DNA of 64,000 nucleotides from Paenibacillus sp. HW567 (GCF_000374185.1 NZ_KB910518.1:2303687-2367686), one strand, 5' to 3'; counted from the first letter of the stretch, positions 33,147-42,828 are shown. Numbers and translations: made by a program. The notes: generated by a model from the sequence alone, not told the origin.

Positions 33147-34116
33147 GACTAAACGCAGGGTTCTGGTGCTGCTTGGCCCGACTGCAGTCGGCAAGACAAG
33201 GCTTAGCCTTGAGCTGGCAGAGGCTTATAATGCCGAGATTATCTCCGGGGATTCGATGCAGGTCTACCGCGGCATGGATATCGGCACCGCCAAGATAACG
33301 CCTGCGGAAATGCAGGGTATTCCTCATCATCTGATTGATATCCATGATCCGCAGGAGTCTTATTCGGCTGCTGAATTTCAGGAGCAGGGCGTCAAGCTCA
33401 TTGAAGAGATCAGCGCCAAAGGAAAGCTGCCATTTATCGTAGGCGGTACTGGCCTCTATATTGAGTCGCTGTGCTATGGCTTCCGTTTCTCGGAAGCGGT
33501 GGCGGATGAAGCATTCCGCAGTGAGATGGATGCCTATGCGGAGACGCACGGGGCAGAGGCGCTGCATGCCCGGCTGGCCGCCGTAGACCCGGCAAGCGCA
33601 GCCAGACTGCACCCTAATGACCGCCGCCGGATCATCCGGGCGCTGGAAATACAGCATCAGACCAAGGTCACGCAGTCCGAGTCGCACGAAGGGCAAAAAA
33701 AGGAATCTCCTTACGAGCTGTGTCTCATAGGTTTGACAATGGACCGGAAAATACTATATAAACGTATTGAAGACCGAATTGATCAGATGCTGGCGAACGG
33801 GCTCGTCGCCGAGGTGGAAGGACTGCTGCAACGTGGCTACAGCAGAAGCCTTGTGTCCATGCAGGGTCTGGGCTACAAGGAAATTGCCGCCTGCCTCGCA
33901 GGCGAAATGACGCTGGAAGAGGCTGTGACTCTTTTAAAGCGCGATACCCGCCGATTCGCCAAGCGACAGTTGTCATGGTTTCGCCACATGAAGGATATTC
34001 AGTGGATCGACGTCAACGAGAGCCAAAACTTTTCAGAGAATTTTGCCAAAATCCGTGCTATAATAGCAGGAAAGTTTCTCTCAGGTCTTGAATATACTTC
34101 TGAACAATCTAATTGA
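33136..34116 (+). CDS. miaA: tRNA dimethylallyltransferase MiaA
   Basis: The 326-residue protein has the P-loop GPTAVGKT, the substrate block [17 protein letters not shown], the GGTGLYIE motif and the C-terminal [16 protein letters not shown] tRNA-binding block. MiaA adds the isopentenyl group to A37 of tRNAs that read UNN codons. The gene starts at TTG 33136 within the end of the methyltransferase gene, preceded by GGGGTGAT. hfq follows after 19 bases. Confidence 0.96.
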   Translation: MTTETKRRVLVLLGPTAVGKTRLSLELAEAYNAEIISGDSMQVYRGMDIGTAKITPAEMQGIPHHLIDIHDPQESYSAAEFQEQGVKLIEEISAKGKLPFIVGGTGLYIESLCYGFRFSEAVADEAFRSEMDAYAETHGAEALHARLAAVDPASAARLHPNDRRRIIRALEIQHQTKVTQSESHEGQKKESPYELCLIGLTMDRKILYKRIEDRIDQMLANGLVAEVEGLLQRGYSRSLVSMQGLGYKEIAACLAGEMTLEEAVTLLKRDTRRFAKRQLSWFRHMKDIQWIDVNESQNFSENFAKIRAIIAGKFLSGLEYTSEQSN

Positions 34117-34135
34117 ACCATTGGGGGTACGTCAT

Positions 34136-34375
34136 ATGAACAAGTCCATTAACATCCAAGATACGTTCTTGAACCAGTTGCGTAAAGAAAATATCCCTGC
34201 CACAGTATATCTGACCAACGGCTTTCAAATCCGTGGAATCATCAAAGCCTTCGATAACTTCACGATTGTCATTGACAGCGACGGGCGCCAGCAGATGGTG
34301 TACAAGCATGCAATTTCCACGTTTACACCGCAGCGCAGCGTATCGCTCATGCAGGACAGCGGAAGCGAAGAATAA
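34136..34375 (+). CDS. hfq: RNA chaperone Hfq
   Basis: The 79-residue protein has the Sm1 segment ([21 protein letters not shown]), the GFQIRG turn and Sm2 [11 protein letters not shown]. Hfq forms hexamers and binds small RNAs and mRNAs. I choose ATG 34136 (MNKSINIQD) preceded by GGGGG; upstream codons lie in the end of miaA. The miaA-hfq order is conserved in Bacilli. A terminator follows. Confidence 0.97.
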   Translation: MNKSINIQDTFLNQLRKENIPATVYLTNGFQIRGIIKAFDNFTIVIDSDGRQQMVYKHAISTFTPQRSVSLMQDSGSEE

Positions 34376-34435
34376 GTTTTTACAGTCTTAGAGCGAAACC
34401 TTTTTGTTTATAAATCGTTTGAATAGAGTGCGAGA

Positions 34436-34461
34436 GAGCAACCTGTGAGGGTTGTTCTTTT
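34436..34461 (+). terminator. Intrinsic terminator after hfq
   Basis: GAGCAACC pairs with GGTTGTTC around a six-base loop, followed by TTTT, inside a wider GTGC/GCAC stem. Confidence 0.75.
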
Positions 34462-34511
34462 CATTCGTGCACTCAACTACATGTTTTTCCGAGAGGGAGT
34501 CAGGAGGTACC

Positions 34512-37115
34512 ATGTCCAGAGACGAAATATCCAGGACGAACCGTAATAGAGACAGGAGCTCAAATGTATCGAATTCTAGCTCGAAGGGCAACAAGCCCAA
34601 GAAAAAGAAAAGCTTTTTAACGAAAAAGCGTGTGCTGTGGACATTGTTTTTTGCTACGGCACTGGCGATTTTTTGCGCGCTGGGCGGTTACCTGTTCATT
34701 ATGGTGAATGGTCAGAAGCTGCTGGATGCGAACATTGATAAGCTGACGGTGAACGAGACTACGAAGATTTATGACCGGAATGCGAATTTGATCGGCGAGC
34801 TGGCGCTGGAGAAAAGTGAGCCGGTGGAGTATGAGGCGATTCCTAAGCTGCTTGTTAATGCTTTTGTTGCCACCGAGGATCGACGGTTCTTTGAACACAG
34901 CGGTGTAGATCTTTGGTCAATCGGCCGTGCGGCGGTGAAGGATATTGCGGCGCGCAGCATGGTTGAGGGCGGGAGTACGATCACCCAGCAGCTCGCGAAG
35001 AATATATTCCTGACCCGGGATAAGACTTTTTTCCGTAAGGCGACTGAGGTGTCAATCGCGGTGGCGCTGGAGAACAAGTACACCAAAGAAGATATCATCA
35101 CCAAATACCTCAACCGCATCAACTTTGGCGGCACGATATACGGCATCAAAGCGGCATCCATCCGCTATTTCGGAGTAAGCAATCTGAATGATCTCAAGGT
35201 TTGGCAGATAGCCACACTGGCAGCTATGCCTAAGGGGCCGTCCCGTTACAACCCGCTGCGCAATCCCGAGCTGTCTAAGGAACGGCGTGGCGTGGTGCTC
35301 CAACTGATGTATGAGCAAGGGTATATTACCAAGGATCAGATGGACGAAGCCAAGGTGGTTGACTACAACTACAAACCGCCGGAAACCAAGCAGCGTTATC
35401 AGGCATTTATTGATTATGCTGTCGGAGAGGCTGAAGATAAATTCGGATTGTCCGAGGATGATCTGAATATCGGCGGGTACAAAATCTACACGACCATGGA
35501 CAAACATGCCCAGGAAACGGTGGAAGATGCATTTGCGGACAGCTCCAACTTTGAGAAAAGCGTCGATGATCAACTGGTGCAAGGCTCGATGACAATCATC
35601 AATCAGGAGAACGGCAGTATTGTGGCGCTTCTTGGCGGACGTAATTATGAGAAGAAAGGCTACAGCCGTGTAGACGGCAGCCGCCGCTCGCCAGGCTCCT
35701 CATTTAAGCCGCTGGTTGCTTATGCACCTGCGCTGGAGTCAGGCAAGTTCACAAGCAACTCGCTGCTCAGCAATGAAAAACAGTGCTTCGGCAAATATTG
35801 CCCGAACAATCTGCACGGTTATTCCAAAACGATCAGCATGGGAGATGCTCTGACAAAGTCTGAGAATATACCGGCTGTGTGGCTGCTGAACGAGATCGGT
35901 GTAAACACCGGCTTCCAGTTCGCCAAAAATCTGGGGATTAACCTCAAGGATGAGGACAAGAACCTTTCGCTTGCGCTTGGAGGGATGAGCGAAGGCACGA
36001 ACACACTGGAGATGGCCCAGGCCTACAGTGCTTTTGCCAACGGCGGAGAGCTGCGTGAAGCTTATTCGATTAAATCAATTACGAATAGCGACGGTGATAC
36101 CGTCTACAAAGCCAACACAACACCTAAACGGGTAATGACCGAGAATACGGCTTACCAGATGACAGAAATGATGCAGAAGGTTGTACAAGACGGTACAGGT
36201 AAAAAAGCAAAAATCGACCGTCCTGTAGCCGGTAAAACAGGTACTACGCAAAGCGGGTACGAAGGCATCAGCTCTAACCGGGATGTATGGTTTGTCGGAT
36301 ACACGCCTGAATGGACCGCTGCGGTCTGGATGGGGTACGACAAGCCAAGCAGAACCCACTTGCTCAAGAACAGCAGTCCGCTTGCGGCGGCGTTCTGGGG
36401 CAAGGTGATGGAGGAAGCGCTGAAGGGTGTTCCGTCCAAGGCCTTCCCGCAGCCGGAGGGAATAAGCCAGCCGTCTCCATCGCCAACTGCGGACATGGCA
36501 CAGCCTGTTACGGGGTTGAATGCAGCTTATGATCCATCGACAATGACGGTTAACCTAAGCTGGGCGGCTGTGCCGACCGCAGGTGTGGAATACAGAATCT
36601 ACCGTAAAGAAACGTCTGAGTCTAATTTCAGTCCGCTGCTTAACACGCCTTCAACCGGTGTAGGCGATATCAGCGCTATGCCTGGACTGACATACGAATA
36701 TTATGTGACGGCTTACTATCCTGAACTGGATGTTGAAAGCGAGCCTTCAGCTTCGGTTACCGTCGAGGTCCAAGACGAGCAGCCGACATCGGAGCCGACG
36801 ATTGATCCGAATCCTCCGACAGATTCAACCGGAAACGGCGTGGATAACGGTCAAGGTAACGGAAATCCTGGTGACGGCAACGGGAATGGTCAAGGGAATG
36901 GCGGCAATAACGGCAACCAGGGTGGCAATAGCGGCGGCAGTCCGCTAAATACACCGGAAGCCACGCTACCACCGCCTTCAGCAACACCGCTGGCTACGGA
37001 TGTTCCGGCTGCGACCACTGGAGCAGGTACTGGTGCGGGCGGAACAGAGAACGGCGGGGCCGCCAGCGCAGATCCGGCTGCCGGTGTGGTAGATCAAGGC
37101 AATGCCCCTCAATAG
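34512..37115 (+). CDS. Class A penicillin-binding protein (PBP1A family)
   Basis: The 867-residue bifunctional enzyme has a basic Ser/Lys-rich cytosolic N-terminus, one membrane anchor (about residues 40-62), a GT51 transglycosylase domain (EDRRFFEHSGVD near residue 120, GGSTITQQLAKN) and a transpeptidase domain with SxxK as SSFK near residue 394, SEN and KTGTT near residue 573. It polymerises and crosslinks peptidoglycan outside the membrane. The C-terminus adds a fibronectin type III-like domain (about residues 670-755) and a long Gly/Asn/Pro/Thr-rich tail. ATG 34512 follows AGGAGG. A strong terminator closes the unit. Confidence 0.95.
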   Translation: MSRDEISRTNRNRDRSSNVSNSSSKGNKPKKKKSFLTKKRVLWTLFFATALAIFCALGGYLFIMVNGQKLLDANIDKLTVNETTKIYDRNANLIGELALEKSEPVEYEAIPKLLVNAFVATEDRRFFEHSGVDLWSIGRAAVKDIAARSMVEGGSTITQQLAKNIFLTRDKTFFRKATEVSIAVALENKYTKEDIITKYLNRINFGGTIYGIKAASIRYFGVSNLNDLKVWQIATLAAMPKGPSRYNPLRNPELSKERRGVVLQLMYEQGYITKDQMDEAKVVDYNYKPPETKQRYQAFIDYAVGEAEDKFGLSEDDLNIGGYKIYTTMDKHAQETVEDAFADSSNFEKSVDDQLVQGSMTIINQENGSIVALLGGRNYEKKGYSRVDGSRRSPGSSFKPLVAYAPALESGKFTSNSLLSNEKQCFGKYCPNNLHGYSKTISMGDALTKSENIPAVWLLNEIGVNTGFQFAKNLGINLKDEDKNLSLALGGMSEGTNTLEMAQAYSAFANGGELREAYSIKSITNSDGDTVYKANTTPKRVMTENTAYQMTEMMQKVVQDGTGKKAKIDRPVAGKTGTTQSGYEGISSNRDVWFVGYTPEWTAAVWMGYDKPSRTHLLKNSSPLAAAFWGKVMEEALKGVPSKAFPQPEGISQPSPSPTADMAQPVTGLNAAYDPSTMTVNLSWAAVPTAGVEYRIYRKETSESNFSPLLNTPSTGVGDISAMPGLTYEYYVTAYYPELDVESEPSASVTVEVQDEQPTSEPTIDPNPPTDSTGNGVDNGQGNGNPGDGNGNGQGNGGNNGNQGGNSGGSPLNTPEATLPPPSATPLATDVPAATTGAGTGAGGTENGGAASADPAAGVVDQGNAPQ

Positions 37116-37156
37116 GCTAACTGAAGTCCAAAGATAAGGATATTTTTAACCTCCGT

Positions 37157-37209
37157 CAGCCCGGCACTCCCTCCAACCAATAGGGAGAATGCCGGGCTGA
37201 TGTTTTTTT
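37157..37209 (+). terminator. Intrinsic terminator after the PBP gene
   Basis: CAGCCCGGCA pairs with TGCCGGGCTG, with an inner CCCT/AGGG pairing, followed by a run of eight T after ATG. Confidence 0.88.
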
Positions 37210-37312
37210 TGCCGGAGTTGAACTTCCTCTGTCGCATTTTGTAAGGGATGTTTTGAGTGTGCCTCCTAAATGTGTTAAGCTGAAGACACCATTTCTTGAG
37301 AGGGTCATTCAT

Positions 37313-37867
37313 ATGAAACGTAAATTCGGAGACCGGGCCAACTGGCGCCGGATTACGCGCCGCCATTTTGCTTGCCGCTATGTGGAAAGCCGGGAATTCA
37401 GCGGATACATTACACTTTATACGATTTATGGGCTGAAGGAACCACTGTGGAAAAGCTATGGCAGGCATACATACCGCATTGCGGACAAAGGATATTCGTG
37501 GCTGCAATATTTTCCCAAAGACAGCCACTACATTGTAACGGCGATGTTCGACGAACGGCAGAATATCGTACAATGGTACATTGACACCTGCAAGGTCCAG
37601 GGGGTCACAGATCAGGGGGTTCCGTGGTTTGATGATCTGTATCTGGATGTTGTGGTGCTGTGGAACGGAGAGGTCTTTTTACTGGATGAGGATGAGCTGG
37701 AAGAAGCGCTGGAGCGTGAAGACATTACGGACAGCGACTACAATTTGGCCTGGGCAACAGCGAACAATATTTTACGCAGCATAGACGCTCATGCTTTTCC
37801 TTACTTCGCCCTCTCGCTCAAGCATCGCGCCGAATTGTTCCATCACGGAGAATTCAGGAGGAAATAG
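37313..37867 (+). CDS. DUF402 protein, putative nucleoside tri/diphosphate phosphatase (YgaC-like)
   Basis: The 184-residue protein opens MKRKFGDRANWRRITRRHF and contains the DUF402 core WYIDTCKVQGVTDQGVPWFD followed by DLYLDVVV, rich in conserved acidic residues that bind metal in this fold. Characterised relatives hydrolyse nucleoside tri- and diphosphates. The C-terminus ends with a helix (NLAWATANNILRSIDAH). ATG 37313 is chosen over an upstream in-frame TTG since the longer form only adds unrelated residues. The YdcF gene starts 1 base after its stop codon. Confidence 0.8.
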   Translation: MKRKFGDRANWRRITRRHFACRYVESREFSGYITLYTIYGLKEPLWKSYGRHTYRIADKGYSWLQYFPKDSHYIVTAMFDERQNIVQWYIDTCKVQGVTDQGVPWFDDLYLDVVVLWNGEVFLLDEDELEEALEREDITDSDYNLAWATANNILRSIDAHAFPYFALSLKHRAELFHHGEFRRK

Positions 37868-37868
37868 A

Positions 37869-38525
37869 ATGGAATGGTACGTCTATCAGAGGGGTTCATC
37901 CCCGATCCGCAAAATGTCCCGAAAAAGACGTTTCCGCTTCAAGCGAAAGCTAGGGATTGCTGTAATCGTCTGTGTTGTAGCGGGACTGGTATGGTCCGGG
38001 GCGGCTCTAAATAATATCAACAGCGCAGCTACTACCACGCCGATGATGAAAGCGGATGCGGGTATTATTCTAGGAATGTCAATGTGGGGCGACGAACCTA
38101 GTCCTGGGTTAAAAGAAAGGCTTGACTACGGGCTGAAGCTCTACAAGGAAGGTGTTTTTACCCGGTTTATTGTTTCAGGCGGTCTGGATCATGCGGACTA
38201 CAAATACACCGAAGCTGAAGGCATGAAGAATTATCTGGTTGGGAAGGGTGTGCCGGAGAACGCAATCCTTCTCGAGAACAAATCTACCAACACCTATGAG
38301 AATCTCCTGTTCAGCCAGCGGATCATGCGTTCTGAAGGTTTGTCCACAGCGGTTATTATAACGCATACCTTTCATGGACGGCGGGCGCTGGAAATTGCCG
38401 AGAAGCTGGATTATGCCCAGCCGGAGCTGGGGCTGACCAGCTCACAGGTGATGTCCATGTTCAAGTACAAAACCCGCGAGATTCTGGCGTACACCAAATG
38501 GAAGCTGCAGGAGCTTTCTCTGTGA
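37869..38525 (+). CDS. YdcF family (DUF218) membrane-anchored protein
   Basis: The 218-residue protein has a basic N-terminus, one membrane segment (LGIAVIVCVVAGLVWSGAAL, residues about 32-51) and a DUF218 domain: ADAGIILGM, GLKLYKEGVFTRFIVSGG, ENKSTNTYENLLFSQRIM and VIITHTFHGRRALEIAEKL. YdcF/SanA-type proteins are linked to envelope functions, but their reaction is not firmly known. AGGAGG overlaps the end of the DUF402 gene, showing translational coupling. Confidence 0.87.
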   Translation: MEWYVYQRGSSPIRKMSRKRRFRFKRKLGIAVIVCVVAGLVWSGAALNNINSAATTTPMMKADAGIILGMSMWGDEPSPGLKERLDYGLKLYKEGVFTRFIVSGGLDHADYKYTEAEGMKNYLVGKGVPENAILLENKSTNTYENLLFSQRIMRSEGLSTAVIITHTFHGRRALEIAEKLDYAQPELGLTSSQVMSMFKYKTREILAYTKWKLQELSL

Positions 38526-38639
38526 GCTAATCTCCTAAAAACAAGCAAGTTCCTGAAACTGCTAATAACACCTCATGATTCGGAATAGACTTGAAATATA
38601 ATATAGTTAATGTCAGTCCTGGACAATGAGGTGAACAAG

Positions 38640-39611
38640 GTGAACGGACGCGTAGCGGCGGCAAGCGGGCGGGAGGAAGGCAGACCGTCACGACAAATTA
38701 ATATTGTACTGCGGAATCAAGAAGCGCCGGCAGTAAATAATGCGGCTGCAGACAGCCTGGTTCAGGCTATACCTTCCAAGAATCATGGGCATAGCGGGCT
38801 GTTCCAGGAGTTAAGCAAGGAACTTGATGCACTTGTGGGATTGGAAAATATCAAGGAGCTTGTCTTTGAGATATATGCTCTGCTGCAGGTTGCACAGATG
38901 CGCAGCGAAGCAGGACTTGCCTGCGGCAGTCAGGCCTATCATATGGTGTTCAAGGGCAACCCCGGCACCGGCAAAACAACAGTGGCTAGGATCGTAGCGA
39001 AGCTTTTCCAGCGGATGGGCGTCCTCAGCAAAGGCCATCTGATCGAAGTGGAGAGAGCGGATCTTGTTGGAGAATATATCGGCCATACCGCCCAAAAGAC
39101 ACGCGATTTAGTAAAAAAGGCGCTCGGCGGCATTCTTTTTATTGATGAGGCTTACAGTCTTGCCCGTGGCGGAGATAAGGATTTCGGGAAAGAAGCAATA
39201 GACACTCTGGTAAAATCCATGGAAGACCACCGAAGTCAATTCGTGCTGATTCTGGCCGGGTATTCCAGCGAAATTGATTATTTTCTTATGAGCAATCCGG
39301 GACTGCCCTCACGGTTTCCGATTCAGGTGGAGTTTCCAGATTATACGATTGACCAGCTACTGCAAATTGCCGAGCTGATGGCCAAGGAGCGCGATTATAT
39401 TTTGATGCCGCAGGCCATACTCAAACTGAAGCAGCATCTGCTGATGGAGAAGACGGAAAGTCTGCATGCCTTCAGCAATGCGCGTTATGTGCGCAACTCC
39501 ATTGAGAAGGCCCTGCGTTCCCAAGCCGTGCGCCTCCTGAATCAATACGAGAGCACAAGCCCGGGCAAGCAGGAGCTAATGACCCTGCGCACCGAAGACT
39601 TTAAGCTGTAG
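38640..39611 (+). CDS. spoVK: Stage V sporulation protein K (AAA+ ATPase, CbbX-like)
   Basis: The 323-residue protein closely follows B. subtilis SpoVK: GLFQELSKELDALVGLENIK, Walker A GNPGTGKTT near residue 105, ERADLVGEYIGHTAQKTRDL, Walker B ILFIDEAYSLARGGDKDFG, and the arginine-finger region NPGLPSRFPI. It is an AAA+ protein needed late in sporulation, related to the Rubisco activase CbbX. I place the start at GTG 38640 because GAGGTGA lies 5-8 bases upstream. ATG 38610 is in frame but has no ribosome binding site. As in B. subtilis, hflX follows. Confidence 0.92.
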   Translation: MNGRVAAASGREEGRPSRQINIVLRNQEAPAVNNAAADSLVQAIPSKNHGHSGLFQELSKELDALVGLENIKELVFEIYALLQVAQMRSEAGLACGSQAYHMVFKGNPGTGKTTVARIVAKLFQRMGVLSKGHLIEVERADLVGEYIGHTAQKTRDLVKKALGGILFIDEAYSLARGGDKDFGKEAIDTLVKSMEDHRSQFVLILAGYSSEIDYFLMSNPGLPSRFPIQVEFPDYTIDQLLQIAELMAKERDYILMPQAILKLKQHLLMEKTESLHAFSNARYVRNSIEKALRSQAVRLLNQYESTSPGKQELMTLRTEDFKL

Positions 39612-39686
39612 ACAGCAAGCTGTTCATAGGCGAAAGGTATACGAAGGTATGCCTCTTCAGGTATATAGATAAGGAGTATGTAATTA

Positions 39687-40976
39687 ATGGCAATCACGAC
39701 ACATGATACAGAAACAGAAGTACAGGACCGGGCAATCTTAGTCAGTCTGGTGACGGACAAAATCAAACGCTCCGGCATTGACCCCGAGCTCTCGCTGCAG
39801 GAATTGGTTCAACTTGCGGAGACCGCAGGGGTGGAGGTGCTGGAAGTTATACGCCAGAACAAAGAGACTCCCGACTCCAAGTGGTTCATCGGCAAAGGCA
39901 AGGTGGAAGAGCTGCGGATGGCCGCTGACGGTCTTGGGGCCAATACGGCTATCTTTGACCAGGAGCTGTCCGGGGCACAGGTACGCAACCTTGAGGAGAC
40001 TCTGGACCTGAAGATTATTGACCGGACCCAGCTTATTCTGGATATTTTTGCAGGGCGTGCCAAAACGCGAGAGGGTATTATCCAGGTTGAACTGGCACAG
40101 CTCTCTTATTTGCTGCCGCGTTTGTCCGGGCACGGCAAGAATCTGTCCAGACTGGGCGGCGGTATCGGCACCAGAGGCCCGGGGGAAAGCAAGCTGGAAA
40201 CGGACCGCCGGCACATCCGCGACCGTATTTCTGAGCTGAAGCGCCAACTGGATGAAGTTGTCAAGACGCGTGAGCTGCATCGTGAACGCCGCAGAAAGAG
40301 CGGGGCAGTACAGGTGGCGCTGGTTGGATATACGAATGCCGGCAAATCTACGCTGCTCAAACAGCTAACGAATGCCGATGTTTATATTGAAAACCAGTTA
40401 TTCGCGACACTTGACCCGACATCGCGTGTGCTGCAGCTTCCCGGAGGGAAGGAAGTAGTGCTTACCGATACGGTAGGCTTCATCCAGAACCTGCCGCATG
40501 ATCTGGTGGCCTCCTTCCGGGCTACACTGGAGGAAGTCAATGAAGCCAATCTGGTGCTGCATGTGGTCGATGCTTCTTCTCCGATGCGGGAGGAGCAAAT
40601 GGATGTGGTGCAGTCCATCCTGCAGGATCTGGGCGCAGCGGGGAAACCGCAAATTGTATTGTTCAACAAAAGCGATGCCTGCCGGCTTGACCAGTTGGAG
40701 ATGCTGCCTGCAGGACCGGGGCATCTGAAGGTCAGCGCATTTAATCCTGAGGACCTGACCCGGATCACGGAGATTATCGCTGATGAGCTGGCCGGAGACA
40801 CATTGACTTTTCGGATTCCCGGAGACCGCGGGGACCTGTCTTCGCTGCTCTACCGGGTGGGCGAGGTGCTTGAACAGCATTTTGACGAGAATGACGTTCT
40901 GTACAACGTCCGCCTGAATAAAGAGGATTACGGAAAATGGAGCTATAAGCTCGCTGAGTATGTGGAGCAGGAATAG
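39687..40976 (+). CDS. hflX: GTPase HflX (YnbA)
   Basis: The 429-residue protein has the HflX N-terminal domain (VIRQNKETPDSKWFIGKGKV, DQELSGAQVRNLEE), the glycine-rich RLGGGIGTRGPGESKLETDR linker, and a GTPase domain with G1 GYTNAGKST near residue 214, G3 DTVGFIQNLP and G4 NKSD. HflX binds the 50S subunit and splits stalled or hibernating ribosomes. AAGGAG lies upstream of ATG 39687. It belongs to the spoVK-hflX-ynbB-glnRA block. Confidence 0.95.
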   Translation: MAITTHDTETEVQDRAILVSLVTDKIKRSGIDPELSLQELVQLAETAGVEVLEVIRQNKETPDSKWFIGKGKVEELRMAADGLGANTAIFDQELSGAQVRNLEETLDLKIIDRTQLILDIFAGRAKTREGIIQVELAQLSYLLPRLSGHGKNLSRLGGGIGTRGPGESKLETDRRHIRDRISELKRQLDEVVKTRELHRERRRKSGAVQVALVGYTNAGKSTLLKQLTNADVYIENQLFATLDPTSRVLQLPGGKEVVLTDTVGFIQNLPHDLVASFRATLEEVNEANLVLHVVDASSPMREEQMDVVQSILQDLGAAGKPQIVLFNKSDACRLDQLEMLPAGPGHLKVSAFNPEDLTRITEIIADELAGDTLTFRIPGDRGDLSSLLYRVGEVLEQHFDENDVLYNVRLNKEDYGKWSYKLAEYVEQE

Positions 40977-41050
40977 ACTTAACCGGAGAATGCGACGCAG
41001 CTCTGACTTTTCATGGCAAGTAAATGTAATGTAAGGAGAGAACTAGGGGA

Positions 41051-42304
41051 ATGGCAGTTTTTGCAGAGGATATTTTACAGGCGGCAGAGGCCGCTGAGCA
41101 GGAAATCGAAGGTGCAGTGAAGTCGCTGGACCGGATAGTCGATCACAATCAATGGAAGGTAATTGAGGCTTTTCAGCGGCAGCAGGTGAGCGATTTTCAT
41201 TTTGCCGGCTCCACAGGGTATGCCTATAACGACCGGGGCCGTGAGGTGCTGGACCTTGTCTATGCGGAGGTCTTCGGCGCAGAAGCGGCGCTGGTACGCC
41301 CGCATTTCGCCTCCGGCACACATACGATATCCACAGCGCTCTTTGGCGTGCTGCGCCCCGGAGATGAGCTGCTGTACATTACAGGACGTCCCTACGATAC
41401 GCTGCATAAGGTAGTCGGCAAACCGGGGGACGGCACCGGCTCCCTGGCTGATTTCGGAATCGGTTATCGTGAAACGGCATTGACGGCTGAAGGGAAAATT
41501 GACTGGGCAGAGGTAGCGCTGGCTATTAACGACAAGACCAAGGTGATCGGAATTCAGCGGTCCCGCGGCTATGACTGGCGCTCCTCCTTTACCGTTGAAG
41601 AAATCGGCGGGATGGTGGCAAAGGTTAAAGAGCTGAAACCTGATGTAATCGTATTCGTAGATAATTGCTATGGCGAATTTACGGAAAAGCTGGAGCCGCC
41701 GCAGGTGGGAGCGGATCTTGTTGCCGGCTCGCTGATTAAGAATCCGGGCGGCGGAATCGCCGAGACGGGCGGGTATATTTGCGGACGCCGCGAGCTTGTG
41801 GAGCTTGCGTCCTACCGGCTGACGGCGCCGGGGATTGGCGGGGAAGTGGGAGCGATGCTGGGGACAACGAGAGGGCTGTACCAGGGGCTGTTCATGGCTC
41901 CGCATACAGTGGGACAGGCCGTTAAGGGCAGTATCTTTGCTGCTGCTGTATTCCAGCGCTGCGGCTTTACGACCAAGCCGTCCTGGAATGAGCCGCGTAC
42001 GGATCTGATTCAGGCGGTGGCTTTTGACGGACCGGAGCATCTGATCGCCTTTGTACAGGGCATTCAGCGTGCCGCTGCCGTTGACAGTCATGTCGTTCCC
42101 GAGCCGTGGGATATGCCTGGTTATGAGCATCCTGTCATTATGGCGGCAGGTACATTCATCCAGGGTGGCAGCTTGGAGTTATCTGCAGATGCGCCGATCC
42201 GTGCGCCTTATATTGGCTATATGCAAGGCGGATTAACGTATTCTCACGTAAAATATGGAGTTTTAATGGCTTTACAAAGCATGAGAGATCGCGGACTATT
42301 GTAA
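41051..42304 (+). CDS. ynbB: PLP-dependent methionine gamma-lyase-like protein (YnbB, aluminium resistance family)
   Basis: The 417-residue protein is a fold-type I PLP enzyme of the YnbB/aluminium resistance protein family. Family blocks include FHFAGSTGYAYNDRGREVLD written here as DFHFAGSTGYAYNDRGREV, RPHFASGTHTISTALFG, FVDNCYGEFTE (PLP-binding Asp) and SLIKNPGGGIAETGGYICG, where the Lys is the likely Schiff-base residue. The true substrate is not established in relatives. ATG 41051 lies after AGGGGA. Its stop codon overlaps the GlnR operator of the next operon. Confidence 0.9.
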   Translation: MAVFAEDILQAAEAAEQEIEGAVKSLDRIVDHNQWKVIEAFQRQQVSDFHFAGSTGYAYNDRGREVLDLVYAEVFGAEAALVRPHFASGTHTISTALFGVLRPGDELLYITGRPYDTLHKVVGKPGDGTGSLADFGIGYRETALTAEGKIDWAEVALAINDKTKVIGIQRSRGYDWRSSFTVEEIGGMVAKVKELKPDVIVFVDNCYGEFTEKLEPPQVGADLVAGSLIKNPGGGIAETGGYICGRRELVELASYRLTAPGIGGEVGAMLGTTRGLYQGLFMAPHTVGQAVKGSIFAAAVFQRCGFTTKPSWNEPRTDLIQAVAFDGPEHLIAFVQGIQRAAAVDSHVVPEPWDMPGYEHPVIMAAGTFIQGGSLELSADAPIRAPYIGYMQGGLTYSHVKYGVLMALQSMRDRGLL

Positions 42305-42316
42305 AGTAAACTTACA
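42300..42316 (+). promoter_or_regulatory. GlnR/TnrA operator upstream of glnRA
   Basis: The 17-mer TGTAAAGTAAACTTACA fits the GlnR/TnrA consensus TGTNA-N7-TNACA exactly. It overlaps the ynbB stop codon and ends 5 bases before the -35 hexamer, which is where GlnR repressor sites lie in B. subtilis glnRA. Confidence 0.85.
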
Positions 42317-42321
42317 TACCA

Positions 42322-42350
42322 TTGACACGCCAAATTAAGAAATGTACAAT
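42322..42350 (+). promoter_or_regulatory. SigA-type promoter of glnRA
   Basis: TTGACA (42322-42327), a 17-base spacer and TACAAT (42345-42350) form a near-consensus promoter directly downstream of the GlnR box and 38 bases before the glnR start. Confidence 0.85.
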
Positions 42351-42387
42351 GAGATGAGAAAAAGATCATTGGAAGGTTGGATGAGTC

Positions 42388-42798
42388 ATGGGTGATGAAA
42401 TCCGCAGAAATATGGCATTATTCCCTATAGGAATCGTAATGAAGCTAACTGATTTATCTGCAAGACAAATTCGTTATTATGAGCAGCACAGCCTGATCGT
42501 GCCCGCGCGCACATCCGGCAACCAGCGTTTGTTCTCATTCAATGATGTAGAACGTTTATTGGAGATCAAGGCATTGATTGAGAAGGGGGTTAATATTGCC
42601 GGCATCAAGCAGGTGATGAACCCCGTTTCGAAGGAATCTGAAGAAGCTACGGTTATTACCCCTGATACAGAGGTAAGACGTAGAGAGTTGTCTGACTCAC
42701 AGCTTCACCGTTTATTGAAGCAGGAACTGGTTTCCGGTAAAAGACCGGGACAAGTGTCTCTCATTCAAGGCGAGCTATCCCGGTTTTTTAATAAATAA
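42388..42798 (+). CDS. glnR: MerR-family nitrogen regulator GlnR
   Basis: The 136-residue protein has a MerR-type winged helix (FPIGIVMKLTDLSARQIRYY, then ARTSGNQRLFSFNDVERLLE) and a short C-terminal tail typical of GlnR rather than TnrA. Under nitrogen excess GlnR, activated by feedback-inhibited glutamine synthetase, represses glnRA and other nitrogen genes. ATG 42388 follows GGAAGG. It is directly followed by glnA (30 bases), and its operator lies at 42300-42316. Confidence 0.95.
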   Translation: MGDEIRRNMALFPIGIVMKLTDLSARQIRYYEQHSLIVPARTSGNQRLFSFNDVERLLEIKALIEKGVNIAGIKQVMNPVSKESEEATVITPDTEVRRRELSDSQLHRLLKQELVSGKRPGQVSLIQGELSRFFNK

Positions 42799-42828
42799 TA
42801 CACAGAGACTTGAAAGGGAGAGGGTACA

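Noticed and set aside
38610..38640. ATG 38610 as the spoVK start
   Set aside because: No ribosome binding site precedes it, while GAGGTGA is correctly spaced for GTG 38640.
41075..42130. 351-codon minus-strand ORF opposite ynbB
   Set aside because: Overlaps a clear PLP enzyme in full and arises from its codon bias; no recognisable domain.
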